Assembly (NCBI RefSeq): GCF_028767125.1 | Contig: NZ_JAKCWP010000005.1 | Location: 124,001-188,000, forward strand | From: Chelativorans sp. YIM 93263 | GTDB lineage: Bacteria; Pseudomonadota; Alphaproteobacteria; Rhizobiales; Rhizobiaceae | Length of the DNA stretch: 64,000 bases | Reading direction: 5' to 3' | Shown: piece by piece, positions 39,317 through 49,693 of the stretch | How the letters are laid out: every line of letters starts with the position of its first letter | Position numbering within the stretch: the first letter of the stretch is position 1 | Made by a program: the position numbers and the translations under genes | The notes under the pieces: generated by a model | What the model saw: the letters and a program-made list of their open reading frames with translations, nothing else | Told to the model about the DNA's origin: nothing | The model's database searches: none

Positions 39317-39372
39317 CACGCCCCTTCGCGCCCCCTTATGGGGGAGATGCCCGGCAGGACAGAAGGGGCGTG
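39317..39372. repeat. Palindromic intergenic element of the rhizobial type
   Basis: CACGCCCCTTC (39317-39327) is mirrored by GAAGGGGCGTG (39362-39372). Inside it, CCCCC/GGGGG (39331-39344) forms a smaller hairpin, and the sequence GGGGGAGATGCCCGGCAGG resembles a very common short repeat in Hyphomicrobiales genomes. It lies in the 318-base gap after the MBL gene (39264-39581), where I see no gene. It may act as a terminator for that gene. Confidence 0.6.
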
Positions 39373-39581
39373 GAGGGCGAGCCATCTTGATGCCAGTTCG
39401 CAAATGTAAGCCTAGCCTCCACGGGGCCGTCCGGGAACCTGCCGCGAAACTCGCCGTTTGCCGAACGAGGTGTTCGCCGGGCCTGCTCTCATTGGCGCCG
39501 GGCGAGAACCTCTGATCAACCCACGGGCGGACAGGCCGCATCGGCCTGTTCCGTTACGCAAATCTGGAAGGTCGGCGCGGT

Positions 39582-40583
39582 ATGCAGGAGGTTTTCATCT
39601 GGATCGGCATTGTGTTCTGCATGTCGCAATCGGCGCTCTTTTCCGGATCGAACCTCGCGGTCTTCAGCCTCAGCCGGCTAAGGCTGGAGTCGGCCGCCGC
39701 CGTCGGCGATGCGAATGCAGCGCGCGCGCTCAACCTGCGCCGGGATGCAAATTTCACGCTTGTCACGATCCTTGTCGGCAATGTTGCGATCAACGTGCTG
39801 CTCACCTTGCTTGCCGAGTCGGTCATGGCCGGTGTGCTCGCTTTCCTGTTTTCCACCATCGTCATTACCGCGATCGGCGAGATCATCCCCCAGGCGTATC
39901 TGTCGCGCCATGCGCTGAAAGCGATCGCCTTCGTCTCCCCGCTGCTGAACATCTATCGCTTTCTCCTCTGGCCCATTGCCAAGCCCATCGGACACCTGCT
40001 CGATCTGTGGGTCGGCCCGGAAGCGATCCCCTGGTTCAGGGAACGGGAGCTGGAGGACATCCTCCGACATCACGGCGAGATGGCACAAAGCGAAGTCGGT
40101 GATGTCGAAGCAACCGGCGCCATCAATTTCCTGGCACTCGACGATCTCACACTTGGAGAGGAAGGCAGCGCCGTGGACCCGCAGAGCGTGATCGCGCTCC
40201 AGATCAGCGACGGTCGCCCCGTCTTCCCGCGTTTCGAACACAGGCCGGACGACGAATTCCTTCAGCGTCTGCGCTCATCGGGCAAGCGATGGATCATCCT
40301 GACGGATTCGGAGGAGGAGCCCCTCCTCGTTCTGGATGCGCGCTCCTTCCTCCTTGACGCAGCCTTTTCCCTCTATCCCAAGGCACCCGAACACTATTGC
40401 CGGCGGCCCGTGGTCGTCCGTGATGCAGCCCAGACTGTTGGCTGGGCGTTGTCTCGAATTCGCCAAGAGGTCTCCGGCGGGCGCGCGGACAGCGGCAATC
40501 CATTGCTGGTCTGGTCGGCACAGCAGCGCCGTATCATCACCGGATCGGACATGCAGCAATGCCTGTTCCGGGGCATCGGCTAA
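39582..40583 (+). CDS. DUF21/CNNM-type membrane protein
   Basis: A 333-residue protein with the DUF21 (CNNM transmembrane) domain over the first ~160 residues: four hydrophobic segments, the SQSALFSGSNLAVFSLSRLRLE opening and TAIGEIIPQAYLSRHAL. The C-terminal half is a degenerate regulatory region lacking a clear paired CBS domain, shorter than the CorC-type cystathionine domain set. The family is implicated in magnesium or cobalt efflux; function here is inferred from fold only. It is a single gene with spacing to neighbours on both sides. Confidence 0.87.
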   Translation: MQEVFIWIGIVFCMSQSALFSGSNLAVFSLSRLRLESAAAVGDANAARALNLRRDANFTLVTILVGNVAINVLLTLLAESVMAGVLAFLFSTIVITAIGEIIPQAYLSRHALKAIAFVSPLLNIYRFLLWPIAKPIGHLLDLWVGPEAIPWFRERELEDILRHHGEMAQSEVGDVEATGAINFLALDDLTLGEEGSAVDPQSVIALQISDGRPVFPRFEHRPDDEFLQRLRSSGKRWIILTDSEEEPLLVLDARSFLLDAAFSLYPKAPEHYCRRPVVVRDAAQTVGWALSRIRQEVSGGRADSGNPLLVWSAQQRRIITGSDMQQCLFRGIG

Positions 40584-40673
40584 ACGCGACAACAGAGCGC
40601 AAACACCGCGCATTTCCATGGTTGCAAGGCGATCTCGCGGGTACGATACCGGGGCGCACAAAGGGAGCGATTC

Positions 40674-41018
40674 ATGAATCCGGCACTGATCACCTACGGC
40701 TCGCTTGCGATTGCGATCGTGTTTGAAGTCATCGGAACATCGTTCTTGCAGCAGAGCCAGCAGTTCACACGCCTACTGCCGACCGCGGGAATGGCCGTGT
40801 GCTACGCAGGCGCCTTCTACTTTCTCTCAATCTCGCTAAAGGCGATACCAGTCGGCGTTGCCTACGCGATCTGGAGCGGGCTCGGCGTTGTCCTCATCTC
40901 GATCATCGGAGTCATCGTTTTCAAGCAGACGCTCGATTGGGCAGCCCTGATCGGGCTGGGGCTGATCGTTCTGGGAGTCGTGGTCGTGAACGGCTTCTCC
41001 GACTCGATCTCCCACTGA
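40674..41018 (+). CDS. SMR-family small multidrug resistance transporter
   Basis: A 114-residue four-span inner-membrane transporter of the EmrE/QacE group. The essential membrane-embedded Glu18 in FEVIGTS and the GVAYAIWSGLGVVLI motif of the third/fourth span region are present, so it should exchange protons for quaternary or cationic compounds. Some members export or import betaine or choline, which would fit the osmolyte-rich region, but no substrate can be read. Confidence 0.92.
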   Translation: MNPALITYGSLAIAIVFEVIGTSFLQQSQQFTRLLPTAGMAVCYAGAFYFLSISLKAIPVGVAYAIWSGLGVVLISIIGVIVFKQTLDWAALIGLGLIVLGVVVVNGFSDSISH

Positions 41019-41171
41019 GTCCAATACCGGGCCACGGCATGAAAACTCCCGGCGCGTTCGCCTTGATGTCGGGTAGACGCAATCTCCATATAGTGGGATC
41101 GAACGTCTCCGGCCCGAGGCAACCGGCACGATTGCCCCGCGCATTTTCAGTCCGCCATACGGGAGCTGCTC

Positions 41172-42158
41172 ATGACCGCCTTGTCCATTCTCGATCTTGC
41201 CCGGGTCAGTGAAGAAACGGATGCCCGAGGCGCACTCGAAAACGCGCGCGATCTCGCAGCACACGCGGAAAACTGGGGTTATCGGCGTTTCTGGATCGCC
41301 GAACACCACAACATGGAGGGGATCGCCAGCGCCGCTACGCAGGTGGTCATCGGCTATATCGCTGGTGGAACAAAAAGCATTCGCGTGGGCGCGGGCGGCG
41401 TCATGCTCCCCAACCACGCGCCATATGTCATCGCCGAGCAGTTCGGCACGCTTGCCCGGCTCTATCCGGACCGCATCGACCTGGGGCTTGGCCGCGCGCC
41501 CGGAACCGATCAGCTGACGCTCCGCGCGCTCCGCCGCACGCCGCAAGCGGCGGAAAATTTCCCGCAGGACGTCGTCGAGTTGCAGTCCTATTTCGCTCCG
41601 CCGAGTTCCGATCAGCGGATCAAGGCCGTTCCCGCAGCCGGCACGGACGTGCCGCTATGGATACTCGGGTCGAGTAATTTCGGCGCCATGCTGGCTGCCG
41701 AGCTCGGTCTTCCCTACGCTTTTGCCTCTCATTTCGCGCCCGACATGCTCCTGCCGGCGCTGGAGTTGTACCGCAGCCGCTTCAAGCCGTCCGCGCAGCT
41801 CGACCGACCCTATGCAATGGTGGGCGTGAACATCATCGCCGCCGAAGCCGAGGCCGAAGCAAAGCGCCTTGCCACGACCCAGCAGATGTCCTTCGTCAAT
41901 CTGCTGCGTGGAACGCGGGGGCTCAGCCAACCGCCCATCGAGGACATCGAGACCTACTGGACACCGGCCGAAAGGGCGCGCGCGATGAAGATGCTCGAAC
42001 GCACGATCATCGGCTCAAGCGATACGGTGCGTGCCGGCATCAAAGCGCTGCTTGAGGAAACCGGCGCCGACGAGCTCATGGTGGTCTCGGATATCTACCA
42101 TCATCCCGCACGCTTGCGCTCCTTCGAGATCATCGCGGAAGCTGCACGGGAGCTATAG
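41172..42158 (+). CDS. LLM-class flavin-dependent oxidoreductase
   Basis: A 328-residue luciferase-like monooxygenase fold protein of the MsnO8/YhbW type. Family marks are [15 protein letters not shown] near residue 40, [24 protein letters not shown] and [16 protein letters not shown]. It would bind FMN or a similar flavin. The natural substrate of this group is unknown. It converges with the PQQ dehydrogenase gene, 12 bases between stops. Confidence 0.92.
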   Translation: MTALSILDLARVSEETDARGALENARDLAAHAENWGYRRFWIAEHHNMEGIASAATQVVIGYIAGGTKSIRVGAGGVMLPNHAPYVIAEQFGTLARLYPDRIDLGLGRAPGTDQLTLRALRRTPQAAENFPQDVVELQSYFAPPSSDQRIKAVPAAGTDVPLWILGSSNFGAMLAAELGLPYAFASHFAPDMLLPALELYRSRFKPSAQLDRPYAMVGVNIIAAEAEAEAKRLATTQQMSFVNLLRGTRGLSQPPIEDIETYWTPAERARAMKMLERTIIGSSDTVRAGIKALLEETGADELMVVSDIYHHPARLRSFEIIAEAAREL

Positions 42159-42170
42159 CCGGCTGCACAC

Positions 42171-43322
42171 TCATGCATCATCGGCGGGCTCGATGCGCAG
42201 GATTTCGCCATTGCTCTCGTCGGTGACCACGTAAATTGCGCCGTCCGGGCCTTCCGTCACATCCCTGATGCGCAATCCGAGACTTTCGAGCAGACGCTCT
42301 TCGCCCGTCACATTTTCTCCGCCGATTTCCAGCCGCACCAGGGCGGTGGACGCCAGCCCGCCGACGAAAAGATCACCCTGCCAATCTGGGAAGGCCTCGC
42401 CGCCATAGAAGGTCATACCCGAAGGAGCGATCACGGGCGACCAGCTATGGATAGGATCGACCATGCCTTCCGCCTGCTGAATGCCCTCACCGACCGGCGT
42501 ACCATCATAGTTGACGCCCAGCGAGACCACCGGCCAGCCATAGTTCTCGCCCGGCTCGACAATGTTCAGTTCGTCACCGCCTTGCGGGCCGTGCTCTATC
42601 TCCCAAAGCACGTTCGTCTCAGGATTCATTGCCGCCGCCTGGATGTTGCGATGGCCATAGGACCAGATTTCAGGCAGCGCGTCCTCCTGGCCGGCAAACG
42701 GGTTGTCGTCCGGAACCGATCCATCGGGATTGATCCTCACGATCTTCCCCAGATGAGAGTCGAGATCCTGAGACTGAACGCGGAACTGCTCGGCAAAACG
42801 CTCACCCAACGTCACGAAGAGATGTCCCTCGCCGTCGAACACAAGCCGCGATCCGTAGTGCGCGCTGCTGTTCGCCTTGGGCTGCTGTTGGAATATGACT
42901 TCGACATCTGAGAGCGCGGTGGCATCGTCGCTGAGCGTTCCCCGCGCGACAGCCGTCCCATTGCCACCCTCACCGGGTTCGGCATAGCTTACATAGACGA
43001 GCCGGTTTTCTGCGAAGTTCGGGTCCAGCGCGACGTCGAGCAACCCGCCCTGCCCTTGCGCAAATACCTCCGGCACACCTTGGATGGGGTCCGAAACCTC
43101 TCCCTCGGCCGTTACGTGACGAAGATTGCCCGGGCGCTCCGTCACCAGCATGCTGCCGTCGGGCAGGAAGGTAATCGCCCACGGATTCGTCAGCCCGTCC
43201 GCAACAGTTTGCACATGGATCGACGGCCCCTGGGTCTCGAACACCTCATCCACCGCCGCCGCGGGAAAAGCGAGGAGAAAGGCGGCCATTGCCGCGGAAC
43301 TGCGAAGCGCCATTTTCGTCAT
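42171..43322 (-). CDS. PQQ-dependent sugar (aldose) dehydrogenase, soluble type
   Basis: A 383-residue periplasmic beta-propeller enzyme of the soluble glucose dehydrogenase/YliI group. A signal peptide ends near PAAAVDE (about residue 24). Motifs include LTNPWAITFLPDGSMLVTERPG, LDSHLGKIVRINPDGSVP and EIWSYGHRNIQ, the last bearing the catalytic His. It would oxidise aldoses to lactones with PQQ. No PQQ synthesis genes are in the window, so cofactor must be made elsewhere or scavenged. The divergent SorC-type regulator and sugar operon next to it could share promoter space. Confidence 0.9.
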   Translation of the reverse strand: MTKMALRSSAAMAAFLLAFPAAAVDEVFETQGPSIHVQTVADGLTNPWAITFLPDGSMLVTERPGNLRHVTAEGEVSDPIQGVPEVFAQGQGGLLDVALDPNFAENRLVYVSYAEPGEGGNGTAVARGTLSDDATALSDVEVIFQQQPKANSSAHYGSRLVFDGEGHLFVTLGERFAEQFRVQSQDLDSHLGKIVRINPDGSVPDDNPFAGQEDALPEIWSYGHRNIQAAAMNPETNVLWEIEHGPQGGDELNIVEPGENYGWPVVSLGVNYDGTPVGEGIQQAEGMVDPIHSWSPVIAPSGMTFYGGEAFPDWQGDLFVGGLASTALVRLEIGGENVTGEERLLESLGLRIRDVTEGPDGAIYVVTDESNGEILRIEPADDA

Positions 43323-43567
43323 GGATTCCTCCTGTTAACAATTGATCCGCCTGGGGCATGAGGCAAACCGGAACGCCGCTACCGGCCCAATCCCGCAACA
43401 CATCCCATGTTCCCACCTCCATTGCAGTCCGCTGCGATCGTTCCCGTATTCACAATGTAAGGACCGGCTTCTATGCTGAATCGAATGCGTAAGAATGACA
43501 GCTTCGCGGCGCGGTGAGGAGTCTTCCCGGCCCGGCAACCGAAGCGAACATACTCTGGAGCGGGCAT

Positions 43568-44512
43568 ATGGCGGGAAACGGTAAGCTTGACGACGCAGCG
43601 CGCGCCGCCTGGCTTTACTATGTCGCCGGTAACACACAGGATCAGATCGCTGCGAAGCTCGGCGTCTCCCGGCAGTCCGCTCAGCGCCTCGTCTCCCTCG
43701 CCGTGTCGGAAGGCTTGGTGAAGGTCCGCATCGACTATCCCATCGCCAGGTGCCTCGACCTGTCGAGGGAATTGCGGGAGACCTACGCGCTCTCCTTCTG
43801 CGAGGTAGTGCCCACCGATCCCGATTCCACCTCGACCACACTCGGCGTTGCCCAGGCAACGGCAATCGAGATAACCAACTGGCTGAGACGCCCGGATCCG
43901 ATCGTCATGGCCGTCGGAACGGGACGCACATTGCGCGCCGCGGTCGAGCAGCTCAGCACGATTGACTGCCCCCAGCACCAGGTGGTCTCCCTCACCGGCA
44001 ACATCTCGCCGGATGGCTCTGCCGCCTATTACAACGTTGTCTTCACGATGGCCGACAAGGTGAAGGCGCGCTTCTTCCCCATGCCGCTGCCCGTCATCGC
44101 GTCTTCCGAGAGCGAGCGCACAGCGCTGCATGCGCAGCCGATGATCCGCAACACGCTGGCCCTTGCCGCGCAGGCGGACGTGACATTCGTCGGGATCGGC
44201 GAACTGGACGATCAGGCGCCGCTCTATCTTGATGGCTTCATCACGAAGGAGGATCTCCAGGCGCTCCGTGACGCAGAGGCCGTAACGGAAATCGTCGGTT
44301 GGACCTACAACGCCGAGGGCCGCCTCGTCGAAGGCATCACCAACGAGCGCGTCGCCAGTGCCCCGCTGCCCGACGCGGAATCGTCACTCGTCATCGCCTC
44401 CGCCATGGGGCCGCGCAAGCTGCCCGGCATCCGCATCGCGCTCAAGGGCCGCCTCGTTAACGGCCTGATCACGGACGAGGCCACCGCCGAGGCTTTGCTT
44501 AACACCAAGTGA
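43568..44512 (+). CDS. SorC/DeoR-type sugar-binding transcriptional regulator
   Basis: A 314-residue regulator. The N-terminal helix-turn-helix (about 10-55) reads YYVAGNTQDQIAAKLGVSRQS; the rest is the SorC sugar-binding domain with VVSLTGNISPDGSAAYY and the terminal PRKLPGIRIALKGRLVNGLITDE. TGGAG upstream supports the ATG at 43568. It directly precedes the sorbitol/mannitol operon on the same strand and probably controls it in response to a polyol or a phosphorylated product. The tandem TTGCTCAAG sites at 44708-44735 are plausible targets. Confidence 0.92.
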   Translation: MAGNGKLDDAARAAWLYYVAGNTQDQIAAKLGVSRQSAQRLVSLAVSEGLVKVRIDYPIARCLDLSRELRETYALSFCEVVPTDPDSTSTTLGVAQATAIEITNWLRRPDPIVMAVGTGRTLRAAVEQLSTIDCPQHQVVSLTGNISPDGSAAYYNVVFTMADKVKARFFPMPLPVIASSESERTALHAQPMIRNTLALAAQADVTFVGIGELDDQAPLYLDGFITKEDLQALRDAEAVTEIVGWTYNAEGRLVEGITNERVASAPLPDAESSLVIASAMGPRKLPGIRIALKGRLVNGLITDEATAEALLNTK

Positions 44513-44707
44513 GATGCACAGGGCCCGCTAGCGAATCAATGCCCTTTGGCGATAACGCGCAACAAGCGCTCGTCGCCGGTTATAAGTTTCCAGCCCCTCC
44601 GCCGGTACAGTGCTCCATAGGATGTTCGCAGTTTCCACTGGCAAGCGATACGTGTGCTGCACCGCAGCAACGAATGCGGATTGACTCCCATGCCGTTTAT
44701 TGAATAA

Positions 44708-44735
44708 TTGCTCAAGAGCATAGCATTTGCTCAAG
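44708..44735 (+). promoter_or_regulatory. Tandem TTGCTCAAG repeats before the polyol operon
   Basis: TTGCTCAAG occurs at 44708-44716 and again at 44727-44735, 19 bases apart (about two helical turns), 21 bases before the binding-protein ATG. A further TTGA at 44700-44703 makes an inverted pair with the first TCAA. This is a good operator candidate for the SorC-type regulator encoded just upstream. Confidence 0.5.
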
Positions 44736-44756
44736 TATCTTCCTTGGGAGGAATTC

Positions 44757-46070
44757 ATGAAACTCAAGTCTGTGCTCCTCGGAGCAAGCTTTCTCGTCCC
44801 ATGCGGCACCGCTGCCCAGGCCGAGACGCTGACGATCGCCACCGTCAACAATGGCGACATGATCCGCATGCAGAAGCTGTCGGATCATTTTACGGAAAAG
44901 CACCCGGACATCGATCTGGACTGGGTGACGCTGGAAGAAAACGTCCTTCGCCAGCGGGTCACCACCGATATCGCCACCGAGGGCGGCCAGTACGATATCA
45001 TGACCATCGGCGCTTACGAGACGCCGATCTGGGCCGAGCAGGACTGGCTCGCTCCCCTCGACGGTCTGGGCGAGGATTACGACGTCGATGACCTGTTGCC
45101 GGCCGTGCGGGATGCGCTATCGGTGGACGGCACGCTTTATGCCGCCCCGTTCTACGGCGAAAGCGCCATGATCATGTACCGCACCGATCTGTTCGAAGAG
45201 GCCGGGCTCGAGATGCCGGACTCGCCCACCTGGAGCTTCATCGCCGATGCGGCGCGCCAGATCACCGACAAGGAGAACGAAGTCTACGGCATCTGCCTGC
45301 GCGGCAAGGCGGGCTGGGGCGAGAACATGGCTTTCGTGACCGCGCTCGCCAATTCCATGGGTGCGCGCTGGTTCGACATGGACTGGCAGCCCCAGTTCGA
45401 CAGCGAGGAATGGAAGAACGCCGTGCAGTTTTATGTCGACCTGATGAACGATGCCGGCCCTCCCGGAGCCTCCTCCAACGGCTTCAACGAGAACCTGACG
45501 CTCTTCCAATCGGGCAAATGCGGCATGTGGATCGACGCGACGGTCGCCGCCTCGTTCGTGACCAACCCGGATGAGTCCACGGTTGCCGACAGCGTTGGCT
45601 TCGCCCAGTTCCCGACCCATCAGGACCTCGACAATCACGGCAACTGGCTGTGGGTGTGGTCGCTGGCCATCCCAGCGAGTTCGGAAAAAATCGATGCCGC
45701 CAAGCAATTCATCGCCTGGGCGACATCCAAGGAATACACCGAACTCGTAGCCTCCGAAGAAGGCTGGGCGAACGTGCCGCCGGGAACGCGCACCTCGCTT
45801 TATGAGAATGAGGAGTACCTCGAAGCGGCGCCCTTCGCCGACGAGACGCTTGAGGCGATGAACGCCGCCAACACGACCAACTCCTCGGTCCAGGAAGTGC
45901 CTTATTCGGGCGGGCAGTTCGTCGCCATTCCCGAGTTCCAGGGTATTGGCACCGCCGTGGGGCAGCAGTTCTCCGCAGCGCTGGCCGGCCAGGTTTCGGT
46001 CGATCAGGCTCTGCAGTCGGCGCAGCAACTTACCGAGCGCGAAATGACGAAGAGCGGCTACATCGATTAA
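44757..46070 (+). CDS. smoE: Periplasmic polyol-binding protein of an ABC importer (SmoE-like)
   Basis: A 437-residue extracellular solute-binding protein of the sugar/polyol type 1 class. The signal peptide ends at TAAQAE (about residue 22). PFYGESAMIMYRTDLFEEAGLEMP is the family hallmark, and NHGNWLWVWSLAIPASS is characteristic of sorbitol/mannitol binding proteins. GGGAGG lies five bases before the ATG, so expression should be strong. It is first in the import operon, separated from the permeases by an attenuator-like hairpin. Confidence 0.92.
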   Translation: MKLKSVLLGASFLVPCGTAAQAETLTIATVNNGDMIRMQKLSDHFTEKHPDIDLDWVTLEENVLRQRVTTDIATEGGQYDIMTIGAYETPIWAEQDWLAPLDGLGEDYDVDDLLPAVRDALSVDGTLYAAPFYGESAMIMYRTDLFEEAGLEMPDSPTWSFIADAARQITDKENEVYGICLRGKAGWGENMAFVTALANSMGARWFDMDWQPQFDSEEWKNAVQFYVDLMNDAGPPGASSNGFNENLTLFQSGKCGMWIDATVAASFVTNPDESTVADSVGFAQFPTHQDLDNHGNWLWVWSLAIPASSEKIDAAKQFIAWATSKEYTELVASEEGWANVPPGTRTSLYENEEYLEAAPFADETLEAMNAANTTNSSVQEVPYSGGQFVAIPEFQGIGTAVGQQFSAALAGQVSVDQALQSAQQLTEREMTKSGYID

Positions 46071-46086
46071 GTCGCCTCCCTGCCTG

Positions 46087-46123
46087 GGTCGCCTCGCATG
46101 AATGCGCAGGCGGCCCCTTTTTT
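46087..46123 (+). terminator. Attenuator-type hairpin between smoE and smoF
   Basis: GGTCGCCT (46087-46094) pairs with AGGCGGCC (46108-46115, one G-T pair) and CGCAT/ATGCG extends the stem inward; six Ts follow at 46118-46123. The operon continues beyond it, so it is likely a partial terminator that raises binding-protein mRNA over permease mRNA. Confidence 0.7.
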
Positions 46124-46151
46124 CCGATCGCACTCTGCCGGAGAAGAACCG

Positions 46152-47024
46152 ATGGCAACCATGCACACACGCTCGACCGCGCGCCTGATGATGGCGCCTG
46201 CCGTGGTGTCCCTGCTTTTGTGGATGGCAGTGCCGCTCGGCATGACCATCTGGTTCTCCCTCCTGCGTTACAATCTGCTGATGCCGGGCATGGAGGAATG
46301 GACCGGCTTCACGAACTATCGCTATTTCCTCACCGATCCGGCCTTCTTTACCGCCATCGCCAACACCTTGCTCATGGTCGGCGGCGTGCTTCTCATCTCG
46401 GTGGGCGGCGGCATTGCACTGGCCCTCCTGCTCGATCAGGCCTTTTTCGGTCAGGGCATTGTCCGGCTTCTGGTCATCGCGCCCTTCTTCGTGATGCCCA
46501 CCGTTTCCGCACTCGTGTGGAAAAACATGTTCATGAACCCGGTCTACGGCCTCTTCGCCATGGTGGCGCGGTTTTTCGGCCTCGAACCGGTGGACTGGTT
46601 TGCCGAAGTCCCGCTCTTTTCGATCATCATGATAGTCGCTTGGCAATGGCTGCCCTTCGCGACCCTCATCCTGCTCACCGCACTTCAATCGCTGGACGAA
46701 GAACAGAAAGAAGCGGCGGAAATGGATGGCGCAGGGCCCCTCTCCCGCTTCATCTACATAGTGCTGCCGCACCTTTCCCGCGCGATCACCGTCGTCATCC
46801 TTATCCAAACGATTTTCCTGCTCTCGATCTTCGCCGAGATCCTGGTAACGACCAATGGCGGACCGGGACTCCAGAGCACGACACTGACATACCTCGTCTA
46901 CGTTCAGGCCCTGCTCCAGTTCGACGTCGGCAGCGCCTCGGCCGGCGGCATCATCGCGGTCATCCTGGCCAACATCGTCGCCATCTTCCTGATGCGCATC
47001 GTCGGCAAGAATCTGGACGCTTGA
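46152..47024 (+). CDS. smoF: Polyol ABC transporter permease (SmoF-like)
   Basis: A 290-residue inner-membrane permease with six spans. The EAA loop that contacts the ATPase is EAAEMDGAGPLSRFIYIVLPHL near residue 205. GGAGAAG lies five bases upstream of the chosen ATG; a Met 18 codons earlier would overlap the attenuator region. It works with SmoG and SmoK to move the polyol delivered by SmoE. The overall match is to sorbitol/mannitol systems of rhizobia and Rhodobacter. Confidence 0.92.
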   Translation: MATMHTRSTARLMMAPAVVSLLLWMAVPLGMTIWFSLLRYNLLMPGMEEWTGFTNYRYFLTDPAFFTAIANTLLMVGGVLLISVGGGIALALLLDQAFFGQGIVRLLVIAPFFVMPTVSALVWKNMFMNPVYGLFAMVARFFGLEPVDWFAEVPLFSIIMIVAWQWLPFATLILLTALQSLDEEQKEAAEMDGAGPLSRFIYIVLPHLSRAITVVILIQTIFLLSIFAEILVTTNGGPGLQSTTLTYLVYVQALLQFDVGSASAGGIIAVILANIVAIFLMRIVGKNLDA

Positions 47025-47034
47025 GGATTAAGCC

Positions 47035-47865
47035 ATGGCACGCGCAGTCTCCACCCGCAGAAAATGGATCACCACCATCGTGGCATGGACCATAGGTCTT
47101 GCGCTCTTCTTCCCGATTCTCTGGACGTTCCTGACAAGCTTCAAGACGGAGGGCGAAGCGATCGCCACGCCGCCATCCTTGATGTTCTTCAACTGGACAC
47201 TGGAAAACTATGTCGAGGTCCAGGCCCGCTCGAACTATCTCAAATATTTCAGCAACTCGATCATCATTGCCGTCGGCTCCACGATCGTCGGCCTGCTGAT
47301 CGCTGTTCCGGCCGCGTGGGCAATGGCCTTCTCGCCCACCAAACGCACCAAGGAAATCCTCCTGTGGATGCTCTCGACCAAGATGCTCCCGGCAGTCGGC
47401 GTGCTCGTCCCGATCTATCTTCTCTTCCGCGATGCCGGGCTTCTCGACAGCCGCATCGGGCTGGTCGGCGTACTGACCATGGTCAACCTGCCGATCATCG
47501 TGTGGATGCTCTACACCTATTTCCGCGAGATTCCCGGCGAGATCCTCGAGGCCGCGCGCATGGATGGCGCCTCGCTGGCCAAGGAGATCGTCTATGTGCT
47601 GACGCCGATGGCGCTGCCGGGCATCGCCTCGACCATGCTGCTCAATATCATCCTGGCGTGGAACGAGGCGTTCTGGACACTGAACCTGACGGCATCCAGC
47701 GCAGCGCCGCTGACCGCCTTCATCGCCGCCTATTCGAGCCCGGAGGGGCTGTTCTGGGCTAAGCTGTCGGCCGCATCGACGCTGGCTGTCGCGCCGATTC
47801 TCATCATGGGCTGGTTCTCGCAGCGCCAGCTTATCCGTGGCCTGACGTTCGGCGCAGTGAAGTAG
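47035..47865 (+). CDS. smoG: Polyol ABC transporter permease (SmoG-like)
   Basis: A 276-residue six-span permease of the MalG type, partner of SmoF. The coupling loop reads [21 protein letters not shown] (around residue 180), followed by the typical [18 protein letters not shown]. It begins ten bases after the SmoF stop and ends 14 before the ATPase gene, which marks a tight operon. Confidence 0.93.
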   Translation: MARAVSTRRKWITTIVAWTIGLALFFPILWTFLTSFKTEGEAIATPPSLMFFNWTLENYVEVQARSNYLKYFSNSIIIAVGSTIVGLLIAVPAAWAMAFSPTKRTKEILLWMLSTKMLPAVGVLVPIYLLFRDAGLLDSRIGLVGVLTMVNLPIIVWMLYTYFREIPGEILEAARMDGASLAKEIVYVLTPMALPGIASTMLLNIILAWNEAFWTLNLTASSAAPLTAFIAAYSSPEGLFWAKLSAASTLAVAPILIMGWFSQRQLIRGLTFGAVK

Positions 47866-47879
47866 GCCGAGGGGAGAAA

Positions 47880-48877
<998 letters not shown>

Positions 48878-48878
<1 letters not shown>

Positions 48879-49651
48879 TGGGCCGGTTGCAAGGAAAGAC
48901 CGCCATCGTCACGGGTGCCGCACGTGGCATCGGCCGCGCCTTCGCCGCGCGTTATGTCGAGGAAGGCGCCCGCGTGGCCATCGCAGACATCAATCTGCAA
49001 GGCGCCGAAATGGCCGCAGCCGAAATGGGCGAAAGCGCAGTCGCGATTCACCTCGACGTCACCGACCAGGGATCGATCGAAAAGGCGATCGGAGAAGCGG
49101 AAGAGCGTCTCGGCGGCGTCGACATTCTGGTCAATAACGCCGCACTCTTCGATCTCGCGCCCATCGTGGAGATCACGCGCGAGAGCTATGACCGCCTCTT
49201 TTCCATCAATGTCGCCGGCACCCTGTTCACGATGCAGGCCGTCGCCCGCTCCATGATCGCGCGCGGCAAGGGCGGCAAGATCATCAACATGGCAAGCCAG
49301 GCCGGCCGCCGTGGCGAGCCGCTGGTCGCCATCTACTGCGCGACAAAAGCTGCCGTCATCAGCTTGACCCAATCCGCAGGGCTCGATCTCATCAAGCACG
49401 GGATCAACGTCAATGCCATCGCCCCCGGCGTGGTCGATGGCGAACACTGGGACGGCGTGGATGCCCTCTTCGCAAAGCACGAAAACCGCCCCCTCGGCGA
49501 GAAGAAGCGCCTGGTCGGCGAAGCCGTCCCCTATGGGCGTATGGGCCGCCCGGAGGATCTCACCGGCATGGCGGTTTTTCTGGCCTCTCGGGAGGCCGAC
49601 TACATCGTCGCCCAGACCTACAACGTCGACGGCGGCAACTGGATGAACTGA
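48878..49651 (+). CDS. smoS: Sorbitol (L-iditol 2-) dehydrogenase, SDR family
   Basis: A 257-residue short-chain dehydrogenase that would oxidise sorbitol to fructose with NAD. TGAARGIG is the dinucleotide loop (13-20), VNNAA follows near 87, and the catalytic triad lies in INMASQAG and Y-C-A-T-K (near 153-157). The tail AQTYNVDGGNWMN is typical for sorbitol dehydrogenase in this operon class. It is placed between the ATPase and mannitol dehydrogenase, the same order as in Rhodobacter polyol operons. Confidence 0.92.
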
Positions 49652-49693
49652 GGGCGGGCAGAGCAATTGAACGACACGGCCAAAAGAGAAACC

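Noticed and set aside
45117-46808. A 563-codon minus-strand open frame across smoE and smoF
   Set aside because: Antisense to genes with clear families; His/Arg/Asp-rich composition typical of shadow frames in GC-rich DNA.
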